Under the pieces are notes generated by a model. The model saw only the letters and a list, made by a program, of their open reading frames with translations. It did not search any database and was not told the DNA's origin. The translations under genes and the position numbers were made by a program. Shown piece by piece: positions 39,128-51,328 of a stretch of DNA of 64,000 nucleotides (position 1 is the first letter of the stretch; every line of letters begins with the position of its first letter). The stretch is from Paragorgia papillata (taxonomy: Eukaryota > Cnidaria > Anthozoa > Scleralcyonacea > Coralliidae), in NCBI GenBank assembly GCA_035771165.1, contig JAWNZC010000419.1, forward strand, positions 1,482,501-1,546,500, written 5' to 3'.

Positions 39128-39523
39128 GAACCAATAGCTCTACTTCTACAAATAGCTCTACTTCTACAAATAACTCTACTCTACTTCTACAAATAACTTC
39201 ACTTCTACAAATAGCTCTACTACTACAAATAGCTCTACTTCTACAACTAACTCTACTTCTACAAACAACTCTACTACTACAAATAGCTCTACTTCTACAA
39301 ATAGCTCTACTTCTACAACTAGCTCTACTTCTACAAATAGCTCTACTACTACAAATAGCTCTACTTCTACAAATAACTTTACTTCTACAAATAGCTCTAC
39401 TTCTACAAATAGCTCTACTTCTACAAATAACTCTACTACAAATAGCTCTACTTCTACAAATAACTCTACTACAAATAGCTCTACTTCTACAAATAGCTCT
39501 ACTTCTACAAATAGCTCTACTAA
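39128..39523 (+). repeat. 18-bp minisatellite AATAGCTCTACTTCTACA
   Basis: About 22 units, with variants TAACTCTAC, ACTACTACAAAT and six-base deletions. A frame reading Ser-Thr-Asn exists but is shifted early in the array. Confidence 0.95.
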
Positions 39524-40055
39524 CCTTTTAGAACACCATTTTTCACCAGCGGATTTTCATAAAAAAACATGTAGTCTAATTATTTGGCCAGCTTGTCGAA
39601 ACACTAGAGAAAAGAAAGCTTCGCTTCAGCTTCGGACCACAGAAATTTTAATTCTTTCGGTTTGGGGGAGGGGGTAGTGGTAGGGGGGATGGTTAGGTGA
39701 GCGCCGTCTCTGTGATTGTGCGATGGTGGTAGAAGTGAAAATTACGAGTGGTGTGCAGCTAGGTAGGACTTAGGCAGTTAGGCAGGACTTAGGCAGTTAA
39801 GGCAGGAGCTAGGGACTAGTCGGGCAGTGGGTCTTGCATGCTTTGTAGATTTGGCATAATTAATTTCGGTGGAGGGATTTCAAATTTGCATGTTTATTAG
39901 GTTACTAGCTGAGCTGTAAGTACTCGCTAAGTACATAGTGCTTAGTAAGTGCTTACGCTTATGCTGTTTAGTTACTAATGTTTTGCGTTTGCAAGGTATG
40001 CGGCTGCTCTCAAGTGAATGCTAGCTTCACAATTGTTGAAGTTGGTGTTCGCTTT
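39524..40055. other. Intergenic, no gene seen
   Basis: Contains a G-rich GGGGGAGGGGGTAGTGG stretch near 39664 and three short GGACTTAGGCAGTTA repeats near 39765-39805. Confidence 0.5.
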
Positions 40056-40161
40056 ACTGCTCCGGCTGACTCTCCAAGTGCTGCTCTTGCTTTGAGTTGG
40101 ATTAGCATATGCTACTTCAACTCAAAGTAAGAGTGGCACTTGGGGAGTCGGCCGGGGCAGT
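40056..40161. repeat. Palindrome, 106 bp
   Basis: ACTGCTCCGGCTGACTCTCC pairs with GGGGAGTCGGCCGGGGCAGT, then AAGTGCTGCTCTTGCTTTGA with its inverse. The loop is about 18 bp. Confidence 0.88.
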
Positions 40162-40709
40162 TTTACCTTTTTATATAATAGTTAATTCCCATGGGAATTG
40201 AATATTTTAATAAGAACGTAGTCATGAATAAATTTGTAAAACAATTTATTGAGAACTGATTGTAATAGCATAAATACAACTTGAATAAATGTTTTTGAAA
40301 TGAGAACAACTTTTGTATTTGTCTGAATAATAATAGAAGAGAACGCAGTAGAAAATGGCCGAGGGAACATTGCTTTTGTCAACATTGTGATGAACACAAG
40401 TGAACAAGAACTATATTCATTAAGCAATTGATAAGAGCGCTGTTTCACCAGGAGTTTAACACCAAGTCAGTAGCCGAAAGACTGGTATTAAACGCAAGAA
40501 AAACAACAGCTTTTACCAACAACTACAGAGAACTTGGTCTTTTCTTATACAAGTCTGAGCATTATACTTAAAGAGATTAACAATTATGAAGTAACAAGAA
40601 ATAAACATGGCAAACGATTTCACTTTGAAATGAAGTAAACCATAGTTTATCTACAAGTTATTTGCACAATTGGTAAACAGAAAGGACAAGGCTGCTTGGT
40701 TTTGTAATA

Positions 40710-41247
40710 CAGGGGGTGAACAAAAAAAGTGGCCATCGTTGAAAGTATGATTAATGTGCATTGTATAACTTTTATTAGAGTACAGAAAAATATGTAAAGT
40801 TATACATTTTTAGAATGCATGCGTCAAGATCTGCTCAAATATAATATCAAATTATAATGTATCCATTGATTTAAAAAATATATTAATTTTTCATGATTTT
40901 CAATCTTGTAACAAATGAAGTGAATCTTAGTTCGACTTATTCCAATTGGTCTTCAAAATGATTAATGGAGTTTGTATACTATGAAAGTGTTATATAACAG
41001 CAAAATAGTTAGATATTTTGTTGCCATTTCACTTGGTTTCACTACAGCTTCACAGCGTGGCATGCTTTCAAAGTTAATGTATTTTTTTAAACCAATAACA
41101 AAATTAGAATTGGATATCATATTTGAGCAGATATTGACGCATGCATTCTAAAATATATCACTTTACATATTTTTCTTTTCTCGAATAATAGTTATTCCAC
41201 ATTAACCATATTTTTAATGATGGCCACTTTTTTTTGTCCACACCCTG
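40710..41247. mobile_element. Tc1/mariner-type MITE
   Basis: CAGGGGGTGAACAAAAAAAG and the inverse CTTTTTTTTGTCCACACCCTG, each with GTGGCC next, TA on both sides (40708-40709, 41248-41249). The arms extend about 140 bp through ATGCATGCGTCAA. No transposase. Confidence 0.88.
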
Positions 41248-41371
41248 TATATTTTTGAAATAGAACTGAACAAGCACTAGAATGCAGTTCTGAGTTCAAA
41301 TCAAAACTCAAACATATAGCAGCCATTGATCTTTCTATTATTTTTAACCTGACATTTGATAATTCTAAGAG

Positions 41372-41892
41372 ACCGTTAATATGAACCGGTATAGCCCGGT
41401 TACTGGGCTGATTTTATGTCACGGAAATCTTATTAGGATTATTTGACAAAAGCAAAATGACATAAGGGCAAAATTTGCTTCCTTTTTGTGTCAGTATAAC
41501 CATAGTTAATAGAACATATACATGGTTTGGTAGCTCTTTTGTCTTTCAACATGAAGCATGGTCATGTTGAACTGACAATGGAGTTCCTTATATGGAAGTA
41601 AATTCTATGGACACGTGACGATGAAGCAACTCACTAATTAAACCCGAGCGTTGCTATTGGATGACTGCTTCATTATACAGAAAATACAATACCGTGAAAT
41701 TGCACAAATTTCCATAAACTTGAACAAAAACATAGAACAATCACTTTGGGCGAGTTTCCAAACCATGTATATGTTCTATTAACTATGGTATAACACACGG
41801 TGTATTCTAATTCTTTTTGGCAGTCAAAGATTTTCGTGACATGAAATCAGCCCGGTAACGTGGCTAGGCCTACCCGTACAAACAGCCCCCAA
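41372..41892. mobile_element. Second member of the GGGCTGATTTTATGTCACG MITE family, with nested insertion
   Basis: Left AGCCCGGTTACTGGGCTGAT, right ATCAGCCCGGTAACGTGGCT; both continue to TATGTCACGGAAATC and its inverse. Same family as 14829-15612, also interrupted by a younger element (41501-41787). Confidence 0.82.
41501..41787. mobile_element. Nested MITE with 7-bp target duplication
   Basis: CATAGTTAATAGAACATATA plus CATGGTTTGG and the perfect inverse at the other end; GTATAAC directly repeated on both sides (41494-41500, 41788-41794). A 7-8-bp duplication would fit a hAT-like origin. Confidence 0.85.
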
Positions 41893-42078
41893 GTCAAAGA
41901 ACTTTGTAATAATTAATGTTGGAAGGTGATGAAATTACTTCAGAATTTTAACAGGACAAACAGCAAGTTGTTTTTTTGTGTGTTAAGTACCATCAGACAA
42001 AATTAAACATGGATGATGTATTAAGAAAAATTTAGCCAATTTTTTCACAAATATAATCCCTTCCTAAACAGTATATTA

Positions 42079-42311
42079 AGGCCTGGCCAAACGCTTTCAA
42101 CATTTCATGCAATATCGTTCAACATTGTTAAACGCATGTTGAACGAAAATTTGAACATGTTCAAATTTCGTTCAACATCATTTAACACCATTCAACATCG
42201 TTCAACATCATTCAACAGGGTGGCCAAACGCTTTCAACATGTTGAATCACGGTTGAATTCAATAATGTTGAACGATGTTGCATGAAATGTTGAAAGCGTT
42301 TGGCCAGGCCT
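42079..42311. mobile_element. Harbinger-like MITE with TTA target site
   Basis: AGGCCTGGCCAAACGCTTTC plus AACATTTCATGCAA, perfect inverse at the right end, TTA on both sides. The inside is mostly GTTCAACAT units in both orientations, giving further pairing. Confidence 0.88.
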
Positions 42312-42738
42312 TTAGTCAATAAATACCAGTTTTGGGTTGAAATATCACGTTCCTATCTCATGTTTAAAGGTCAACTTCAAGGCAAATTACATTTTTCGCT
42401 TTATATATGTATTAAAGCACGTACAATCCGAATATGATGGGGAAAAAATTTAATTTTTTTTCGTTGATTTTGGATGTTGAATCGACGAATTTTGAAGTAT
42501 TTTTATAAAAAGCCGTGTTGTATAAAGAGTCTAGTTCTCTTGAAATTACATGACGTACTGTAAGAAATACTGTGTTCGCATTATTCAAGGGGGGAAAGTA
42601 TTTTCATCACCTTTTCATCAAAAATTACAGCCAAAGTTTTTAAACTTCATATAAATACTAAATTAATGTAATATTATCCAAAGAAAGCTTCAAGAAGAAT
42701 GGAGCAAGGTGGTAAGTTGGTTTCTTAGTCAGTTGTCA

Positions 42739-42945
42739 AAACAAGACCCTGGGAAACAAATCCCTGAGAAACAAGACCCTGGGAAACAAGACCCTGGGAA
42801 ACAAGACCCTGGGAAACAAAACCCTGGGAAACAAGACCCTGGGAAACAAGACCCCGGGAAATAAAACCCTGGGAAACAAGACCCTGGGAAACTAAACCCT
42901 GGGAAACACGACCCTGGGAAACAAGACCCTGGGAAACAAAGGGTT
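42739..42945 (+). repeat. 15-bp minisatellite GGGAAACAAGACCCT
   Basis: About 14 units, with AAACAAATCCCT, AATAAAACCCT and AACACGACCCT variants. Confidence 0.95.
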
Positions 42946-43055
42946 CAACCAAGGGCGTCCATTCTATATATTTTGGGGGTACTGGTATACCATTACAGCA
43001 AGGAATAGATGCCCCATGCCCACACGAGGTACCCCTCTATATATTGGGGAGGTTA

Positions 43056-43446
43056 GGCCCGACTTCCGATGCGAATACCAATACCGATATTCTACACTTC
43101 CACTTCCGATTCGCTGTCATATTCGAAATCCGATAAGCTTGCAAATTCCAATGCGGATACTGAAACTGTGAAACATGGTGGGTAATATAAACCTCGAAGA
43201 CGTCTTACTTCTGCAAACATATGATGATGACATTATAGACGAGGAAGAGCTTCTTCTCGCCCTAGAGCTAAGAAAATTAGAGCGACCAGATCCCATATTT
43301 GGTCTGCATCATCCCATCAAACTGACTTCCGAAATTCGGTCTACTTCGGAAGTCTTGACTACCGAAATCCCATACGCCGTCGTTAAATGATCTGCGCATG
43401 ATCAGAACCGTATTCAGTATTGGTACTCGTATCAGAAGTCGAACTT
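43056..43446 (+). mobile_element. Harbinger-derived element keeping a piece of transposase
   Basis: Inverted ends GGCCCGACTTCCGATGCGAA and, at the right, ACTCGTATCAGAAGTCGAAC, next to TTA on both sides. Unlike the other MITEs here it contains a coding remnant (43175-43390), so it is an internal-deletion derivative that shows its parent family. Confidence 0.7.
43175..43390 (+). pseudogene. N-terminal remnant of a Harbinger (HARBI1-like) transposase
   Basis: A 71-codon open frame starting with ATG. The part VLLLQTYDDDIIDEEELLLA resembles the acidic start of animal Harbinger transposases, where a DDE nuclease domain should follow. Here the frame ends after a palindromic TTCCGAAATTCGG-type segment, with no DDE motif. 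The short acidic similarity and the TTA-flanked host element together suggest the call; alone, it would be weak. Confidence 0.5.
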
Positions 43447-43460
43447 AACCTCGCTAATAT

Positions 43461-43836
43461 GGACCTTAAGATGCTACGACGACGACGGCGCTTAAAAGCA
43501 ACAGAAATTCTGTAACTGAAAAACGTCACGGTTAAGTAACTATTATATTTGATATTTAAAGTTAGTTTAATGACTTTTAAAACGTCCCAGTACTGCTAAA
43601 ATGATTGAAGTGTCTGTATTGAAGTCAATCTCAAGCAACACTTTTCATCGTTTGGTCGTTGACGTCGTCCTGAAGACGTGAAAATGCTCTAAGTGGCGTT
43701 GTATAAAGAACGAGGACGGTGTTGAGATTACTCTTAGGATTACAAATTATTCATTCTCTTTGTTTCCCAACTAGAATTCTTTTATTTGGAGGACGCCGTC
43801 GTTGAAGTTGCCGTCGTAGATCACTAGATCTTAAGG
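43461..43836. mobile_element. MITE with GGACCTTAAGAT ends
   Basis: GGACCTTAAGATGCTACGAC left, inverse of the right end ATCTTAAGGTCC; GACGACGGCG and CGCCGTCGTTG arms follow. It starts about ten bases after the Harbinger remnant. No coding sequence. Confidence 0.8.
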
Positions 43837-44557
43837 TCCCTATCGTCTATATGAGGACGTGGGACAGGGTATATAAATCACTATTTTGGTCTGAAACAGG
43901 TTATTATGCCAGTTATTCAGCATGGCACAGGATATTTTTTTCTTTCTTCTAATCTGAAGCAGAGTATAATTTTTTGCCATTTTGTCTAGGGAGTAACCCC
44001 TGGCCACTTTTTACTGTCATTTCCCCCTGTGGCTTGGCACCAATCCTCCAATAACGTCAATTGGCGATCTCTTTTTACTGTCATTTTACTATCTGATGCC
44101 AGACAATTTTACTTAGACATATATTACGTTGGGTAGTAGTGTTATATCGTTCATTTTTCAATTGAACTGAACGATAGATGTGTCTGGGATCTAAGATATC
44201 TCAATGTGAACAGGTTCTAAATGTGAAAGGGGTTTCTGTTAAAACCGGCTTGCCTCGTTGGAAAATGAAAAAGGAATATAGAAGTTAACACAACTGCGCT
44301 GAAGAGAGAAGTCCAGAAATAAAGATGATTTATATAGGAACTTTCTTTGGATAATATACAGTAATTGTCAGGTTAAAAAAATCTCTTTAAAATATAATAC
44401 TTACTTGTTGAAAAGACAAAGTCCACATCAGCCATAACCTGTTCTCTTATATTATTAATACCCAACCCCCACAAGAAATGACAATGACTCGACAAAACCA
44501 AAGACCAATTGCAATTATTGTACTTGTAAAACACTAAAAATCATTTTTGTATCGGAC
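43837..44557. other. Intergenic, repeat fragments
   Basis: A worn hairpin-family core (TCTGATGCCAGACAATTTTA) is at 44093, and a TATCGTTCATTTTTCAATTG palindrome at 44147. No gene seen. Confidence 0.5.
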
Positions 44558-45245
44558 ACAATATAACGTAAGGTCTCACAATGTAACGTAAGGTCTCACA
44601 ATGTAACGTAAGGTCTCACAACGTAACGTAAGGTCTCGCAAGGTAATGTAAGGTCTCACAATGTAATGTAAGGTCTCACAATGTAACGTAAGGTCTCACA
44701 ATGTAACGTAAGGTCTCACAATGTAACGTAAGGTCTCACAATGTAACGTAAGGTCTCACAATGTAACGTAAGGTCTCACAATGTAACGGAAGGTCTCGCA
44801 GTGTAACGTAAGGTCTCACAATGTAACGTAAGGTCTCACAATGTAACGTAAGGTCTCACAATGTAACGTAAGGTCTCACAATGTAACGTAAGGTCTCACA
44901 ATGTAACGGAAGGTCTCGCAGTGTAACGTAAGGTCTCACAATGTAACCGTAAGGCCTCACAATGTAACGTAAGGTCTCACAATGTAACGTAAGGTATCAC
45001 AATGTAACGTACTGTAAGGTCTCGCAGTGTAACGTAAAGTCTCACAATGTAACGTAAGGTCTCACAATGTAACGTACAGTGTCTCGCAATATAACGTATT
45101 AAAGGTCTCGCAATGTAACGTAAGGTATCACAATGTAACGTACTGTAAGGTCTCACAATGTAATGTAAGGTCTCGCAATGTAACGTAAAGTCTCACAATT
45201 TAACGTACAGTGTCTCGCAATATAACGTATTAAAAGGTCTCACAA
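44558..45245 (+). repeat. 20-bp minisatellite TAACGTAAGGTCTCACAATG
   Basis: About 34 units; a subset with GGAAGGTCTCGCAGTG recurs at 44786 and 44906, 120 bp apart, suggesting higher-order copying. The 3' part is more irregular. Confidence 0.95.
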
Positions 45246-45481
45246 CGCATATGTACCATACGTTTTCACAACGTAATGTGCAAATCATTTTGTGCTGATT
45301 TTACTCACAAAAAGACTGCCCGAAATAAATTAATTATGTAATTGGTTCTTTGTTTGTCGAGTCATAGTGCATTCCTTTAATACAGAGTGGAAAAAAATTA
45401 AACACAGCTGGACTGAACAGTTGGTACTCCGTCATAATTAATGTTACCATATAGAGGTATACCGTGTGTTCATATGATATA

Positions 45482-46542
45482 CACTGGGTGACACAAAAAA
45501 CTGCATAAAATTTGAAAAGAAATATTTATGTTTTCTAAAATTAGTAGTACGTAAATTAGATCGGCTGCGAATGCTTTATCGTACTTATCAAACGGACGCA
45601 TCTAAATAGCCATGTTTTCAAACTATTTTTCAAGTTGGTGTGATTTTAGCTAAGTAAATTGTGGAAAAGGTTTATGTAAATCAGGACGAATCTGTATGCG
45701 ATTTACAGATATTGATTAAATATTCATTTCTTTTGAATTTTCTTCACGAATTTTTAATGAATTTGAAGAGTGAGTGTTTTAGTACTGTTTAATAAACGAG
45801 CAGGGGTGTTTTATCAGATATAAAGACACGAAGCGAAGCCGAGTGTTTTTATATCTGATAAAACACGAACTGCGAGTTTATTGAACGGCTTCAAAAACGA
45901 ACCACTTGGTAAGTTTATTGGCGTAGTAAGTTTGAAAAATAACCTTGTCTAAGGCGAGAAAATCAAAGCTAAAGTTTATGTAAATCAGGAGAATTCTTTA
46001 TCAGATTATTAATAGTTTTTGAAACAATACCAAAAAATCAATAATAGTTTATATAAAGTTGTTGTTCATTGTTTTTCTTTGAAATATTGGAGCTTATTGA
46101 AATATAATATAAAAACCAAAAATTTCAACCACCACGTGAATATTCTATTGACATTAGATTTCAAACTTTTTGAACAAACCATTTCCATTTTTCCCCGACT
46201 TGATTCTTAAATCAAATCTTTATTAAACCTCATCAATCATATTTTCATATCAACGCATCTCTTTTATACTAAGGAACACTCTAAAACAGCCTTCTGCAAA
46301 TTTCTGAGACGATGTCCCAACAAAAATCTTGGCCAATCGGAACTGAGCGTCCCAACTGCCGATCAACGATAATTTTTTGTTTGTTTTGTTGACTTATGTT
46401 CAATATTTTGTATATAATTAATATCAGTGATGTGTGTAGTTTAATACTGTTGTATGTAGTAAAAATAATTATGTTGAGCAAGACGACATATCAATTTTTA
46501 TAATCATTTTAATTTTATGCACTTTTTTTGTGTCATCCAGTA
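45482..46542. mobile_element. Tc1/mariner-type element carrying an internal repeat insertion
   Basis: CACTGGGTGACACAAAAAAC plus TGCATAAAATT and inverse AATTTTATGCACTTTTTTTG plus TGTCATCCAGTA, TA both sides. 45550-46010 is filled with the TTTACATAAACTTT repeat family, including the GTGTTTTATCAGATATAAA palindrome (45809-45868). No transposase remains. Confidence 0.78.
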
Positions 46543-46829
46543 TATAAAGAACCACTTGTTCAATTCAACCATATAAATTAATCATGTTCCACTTTGCATT
46601 ACAACAAGTTAAACAATATGTTACGTTTTGAAAAGCATATTTGTTGTGGAGATTTTTAAACTGGAATAATTCACATTTTAAATTAAAATAAGCAGGCTTG
46701 CTGATCATGAAATGTAGCTAAGGTATCATTTATTTCCACCACCCTGGAGAGGGCAAGCAATCATGTGGTAATGCAGAGTATGACTTGGGGTCCTTGAAAA
46801 TTGCATGGATCCTAGCTGGTAAAGGATCC

Positions 46830-48482
46830 TGGGGGGGAAATAATTGGGTCCCTAGGGATGCACAATTGGCCCCCAGAGCAGAGAAAATTGGGTGCCAAGG
46901 GAAGCACAATAATGGCCCCAGAGGAGAGAAAATTGGGTGCCAAGGGAAGCACAATAATGGCCCCAGAGGAGAGAAAATTGGGCGCCAAGGGAAGCACAAT
47001 AATGGCCCCAGAGGAGAGAAAAATGGGTGCCAAGGGAAGCACAATAATGGCCCCAGAGGAGAGAAAATTGGGTCCCAAGGGATGCACAATTGGCCCCCAG
47101 AGCAGAGAAAATTGGGTCCCAAGGGATGCAAAATTGGCCCCCAGAGGAGAGAAAAATGGGTTGCTAGGGACGCACAATTGGCCCCCAGAGGGGAGAAAAT
47201 TGGGTCCCAATAGATGCACAATAATGGCCCCGAGGAGAGAAAATTGGGTCCCAAGGGATGCACAATAATGGCCCCAGAGCAGAGAAAATTGGGTCCCAAG
47301 GAATGCACAATTGGCCCCCAGAGCAGAGAAAATTGGGTCCCAAGGGATGCAAAATTGGCCCCCAGAGGAGAGAAAATTGGGTTGCTAGGGACGCACAATT
47401 GGCCCCCAGAGGAGAGAAAATTGGGTTGCTAGGGACGCACAATTGGCCCCCAGAGGGGAGAAAATTGGGTCCCAAGAGATGCACAATAATGGCCCCCAGA
47501 AGGGAGAAAATTGGGTCCCAAGAGACGCACAATAATGGCCCCCAGAGGAGAGAAAATTGGGTCCCAAGGGATGCACAATAATGGCCCCAGAGGAGAGAAA
47601 ATTGGGTCCCAAGGGACGCACAATAATGGCCCCCAGAGGAGAGAAAATTGGGTCCCAAGGGATGCACAATAATGGCCCCAGAGGGGAGAAAATTGGGTCC
47701 CAAGAGATGCACAATAATGGCCCCAGAGGAGAGAAAATTGGGTCCCAAGGGATGCACAATAATGCCCCCAGAGGGGAGAAAATTGGGTCCCAAGGGATGC
47801 ACAATAATGGCCCCCAGAGGAGAGAAAATTGGGTCCCAAGGGATGCACAATAATGGCCCCCAGAGGAGAGAAAATTGGGTCCCAAGGGACGCACAATAAT
47901 GGCCCCCAGAGGGGAGAAAATTGGGTCCCAAGAGATGCACAATAATGGCCCCAGAGGAGAGAAAATTGGGTCCCAAGGGATGCACAATAATGCCCCCAGA
48001 GGGGAGAAAATTGGGTCCCAAGAGATGCACAATAATGGCCCCAGAGGAGAGAAAATTGGGTCCCAAGGGATGCACAATAATGCCCCCAGAGGGGAGAAAA
48101 TTGGGTCCCAAGGGATGCACAATAATGGCCCCCAGAGGAGAGAAAATTGGGTCCCAAGGGATGCACAATAATGGCCCCCAGAGGAGAGAAAATTGGGTCC
48201 CAAGGGACGCACAATAATGGCCCCCAGAGGGGAGAAAATTGGGTCCCAAGAGATGCACAATAATGGCCCCAGAGGAGAGAAAATTGGGTCCCAAGGGATG
48301 CACAATAATGCCCCCAGAGGGGAGAAAATTGGGTCCCAAGGGATGCACAATAATGGCCCCCAGAGGGGAGAAAATTGGGTCCCAAGGGATGCACAATAAT
48401 GGCCCCAGAGGAGAGAAAATTGGGTCCCAAGGGATGCACAATAATGGCCCCCAGAGGGGAGAAAATTGGGTCCCAAGAGATG
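46830..48482 (+). repeat. 46-bp minisatellite, about 36 units
   Basis: Unit GAGAAAATTGGGTCCCAAGG plus GATGCACAATAATGGCCCCC plus AGAGGA, in 45- and 46-bp length variants. Since the unit is not a multiple of three, all frames stay open for long, giving large false open frames on both strands. From 47500 the copies show a higher-order order of variants (GGGGAG, AGAGATG). Confidence 0.97.
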
Positions 48483-48795
48483 GGTGATTGGGTTCCAGGG
48501 GTTGGGTAATTACAGTAGGTCCTGGGGATGAGCAATTGAGCCTGAAGAGAGATCGAACTAGGTCCCAGGAAATAATGGGTCCCAAGGGATGGGAATTAAG
48601 TCCTGGGGTAAGCAATTAGGTCCTACATACAGTAGAAGAGAGGGAATTGGGGGGGGGGGGGTGGGGGACAGGGGTGAAGAACTAGGTTATAAATTCATGT
48701 CCAATATAACCCAGGGATGGAAAACTGACAAATGTTAATGTGGAGTGGTGTCACTGGTTGTACCATAGGGTCCTGGGGCCCCAGAGTCTCCATTA

Positions 48796-49003
48796 GCCTG
48801 GTACCCTGGCCCAATTTCAAAAGAAATATGGGCCAGGTAACCACTAATCTCATTCTCGCATCATCAGGGCTAAATCCACTTATGACGATTGCAGTTTCAC
48901 TCACAGCCACTAAAAACACGCGAAATTTCAACCAATAGGAAAGCAGAAGTCTTTAGTGGTTACCTGGCCCATATTCTTTGATTGGGCCAGGGTACCAGGC
49001 TAG
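48796..49003. mobile_element. MITE with ~52-bp inverted repeats
   Basis: TAGCCTGGTACCCTGGCCCA left and TGGGCCAGGGTACCAGGCTA right, with ATGGGCCAGGTAACCACTAA arms. A 15-G run at about 48648-48662 lies upstream. Confidence 0.85.
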
Positions 49004-49676
49004 GTCTCCATAACCTGTATAGTGAATTATGTCTTAGCCTGTAGCTAGGCAGCGTGGGAGGGTTTACAAAGGTTGAACACCTAGTGAACAGTTAACCTGT
49101 TTTGCTTGAAAGTTGGTCTTTTTTTCAATATGGAGTCAATAGGGAAACTGAAGAAATCATTATCACTAAGATTTTTATTGGAAGCCTCCCCCCCCTCCTT
49201 TAGATGGGTATTTGACAACCTATTTTGGTCTGTGTGTAAGAAAATTGAGAGATTTTTTAAAGGTTTTCCATGATCATTTCAGTTTTTTAAATCACCACTG
49301 CAAATACACTTTTCAAAGAATTATTTACTTTAGCTATTATTTAAACATTATTCATAAACACATGGCCCAATTGTGTGAAATATGTTCAGCTAACATACTA
49401 AAATGATTTGATAAAAAAATAGCTCTTGAAAACTATTAAGTCTCACTTACATGACGAGAAATATCAAACATAAACAAATGATATTCCTAATGTATTTTTG
49501 TTTTGAAATGATAAGTTGTATGCATACAGTACATGTGATACATTTGCAAGCTTTACAAATAATCTTTGGTATAAAAAAAACGCTTACTGTATATCTCAGG
49601 TGATTACCCACACATATCCAAAACTGAAAACTCTTTCATCCAACTACATCAATAGCAAATTTTTAGCAGTCAAACT
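49004..49676. other. Intergenic, no gene seen
   Basis: AT-rich, with no repeat structure or domain noted. Confidence 0.5.
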
Positions 49677-50170
49677 TAGAGCAGCTCCCATCGGTTCATT
49701 TTCGTAATCGATTAATCATTGTCAACAATCGATTAATATCGATTAATCGTATTGATTAAATTTTTTATAGGTTTAAGTGTAGTTAATGAGAACCACATTG
49801 GAGCTTTACTTGTGTAAAGTTGATGAACAACGGAGAGGTAAAGGGGGATTTGAATAAAAAGCGCAATTAGCCTCCGGCTATGTTGCGTATGAAATGTGAC
49901 ACGAACCACGCTGTTGGACATGCAGTGTAAAAATATTGCTTAAGAACCATGTAAAAACAGAAGGATTAAAGAATAAGAGATAGTGCAATCAGGATCTTAG
50001 GACACAACCCTGGACGCGTTTCGACCTTCTGGTGGTCTCATCAGCAGGGATTTGGGGTTGGGAGTCGATATAAATTAGTTAATTGTTGTTATAGATGATC
50101 CAATTATTGTTAAGTATAATCGATTGCAGAAAAAAACGAAAAAATAATCGATTAATTGGGAGCAGCTCTA
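49677..50170. mobile_element. hAT-like MITE with 8-bp target duplication
   Basis: Ends TAGAGCAGCTCCCA and TGGGAGCAGCTCTA, followed by ATCGATTAAT-rich subterminal repeats; GTCAAACT directly repeated on both sides (49669-49676, 50171-50178). An 8-bp duplication is the mark of hAT transposases. No transposase; it carries a hammerhead-containing segment instead. Confidence 0.9.
50005..50060 (-). ncRNA. Hammerhead ribozyme (type I, palindromic stem III)
   Basis: Minus strand. CTGATGA is 50044-50038, GAAA 50022-50019, and the cleavage triplet GTC ends at 50013. Stem II pairs GACC (50037-50034) with GGTC (50026-50023), loop ACCAGAA. Stem I pairs CCCTG (50049-50045) with CAGGG (50012-50008), and beyond a 7-nt bulge CAA (50060-50058) with TTG (50007-50005). 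Stem III is ACGCGT: too short to fold alone but self-complementary, so two copies could form a double hammerhead. It sits inside the hAT-like MITE 49677-50170. Confidence 0.8.
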
Positions 50171-50437
50171 GTCAAACTTGTGGTCAAACTGTATTTTTTC
50201 TCAGTATTGTTATGGTTTCAAAATAAAACCAAGAAAATAGTAGAATTTGTGGCTTTTATTCATTTAGTGTGGAATATTGTTTGAAGGAAGAGAGACCTCT
50301 CTTTTAAATTTTATTGTTTTTAAATGAATGCGTATTCTGTTTGTCCCCAAGTTCTCATATGGTAGCTTCAAACAAACAGTAAAGATAGCCGAACTCTTTC
50401 ACACAACCCAACCATGTATTTATTTCTACATTTATTG

Positions 50438-50762
50438 TCAGTTTCAGCTGACTTTCAGCATGCAGTTCAGAAGTTTGTTGCCAAGTTTCAAATTATGTTT
50501 CCGAATTTAGTAGTTGATTACGAAGTTTGATTTGAAGTTCAAATGTTCAATTCAAAGTTCACTTTTACAGAACAGCTCTGGTCAACCAGACAGTTACTCT
50601 TGGTCCAATTTCTTTAGGAAAATATGTGATTTTAAAATCATTCTGTAATTCCAAATTACCGACTGCAGAATCAAAGAATGGCACAAGGCTGAACTTCGAA
50701 AACATAATTGGAAACTTTCAAATAAACTTCTGAACTGCATGCTGAAAAGTGAGCTGAAACCA
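50438..50762. mobile_element. Foldback element with ~68-bp arms
   Basis: GTTTCAGCTGACTTTCAGCA plus TGCAGTTCAGAAGTTTGTTG, inverse near 50694-50762 (CTTCTGAACTGCATGCTGAA). No coding sequence. Confidence 0.82.
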
Positions 50763-51328
50763 TCAACAAGTCCTTAAAATAAATAAATGCTCCAAGCTTA
50801 AATCCTCTGCTGCACAAAAAAATCATCAGAATGCTGCAACTATTTTGAAAGTAGAATTCATACATGTATGCAAAATACAAAAATTTTAAAGATGCCCAAA
50901 CAGAATCCCAAAATTGTTGAATAATTTACCAGTAAACCATGATTATATACGGAATTTTGACAAACTTTTTTAATTGTAAAATTAAGGATTATCATATACT
51001 GTACCCAATCTTGTTACTTTTCTTTTATGAAAAACAGCCAAACAAAAAAATAAACATTGCACAAAATATCACACACTCTGGCAGCTACACCAAGCTTTTG
51101 ATATTTTTAATTGAAAAATTCTGTTTGATAGTTCACAGAAAGGTTGCAGAAAAAACAAATTGACAGCAAAAGGATTTAAGTTTGTAGCACTTATGTATTT
51201 CAAAGCTGAATAAACTACACTGTAAACTAATTATATTACAGTCAAGGCTATAGAAGTCTCAGTCCCTAAAATAGTCAAAATTCCTCCAAATTTCCTGTCC
51301 TGATCAATTCGTTTAATTAAGTCTGTTA

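Noticed and set aside
46730..48615. Open frames up to 483 codons on both strands
   Set aside because: 46-bp minisatellite; every frame cycles through the same unit and none has domain character.
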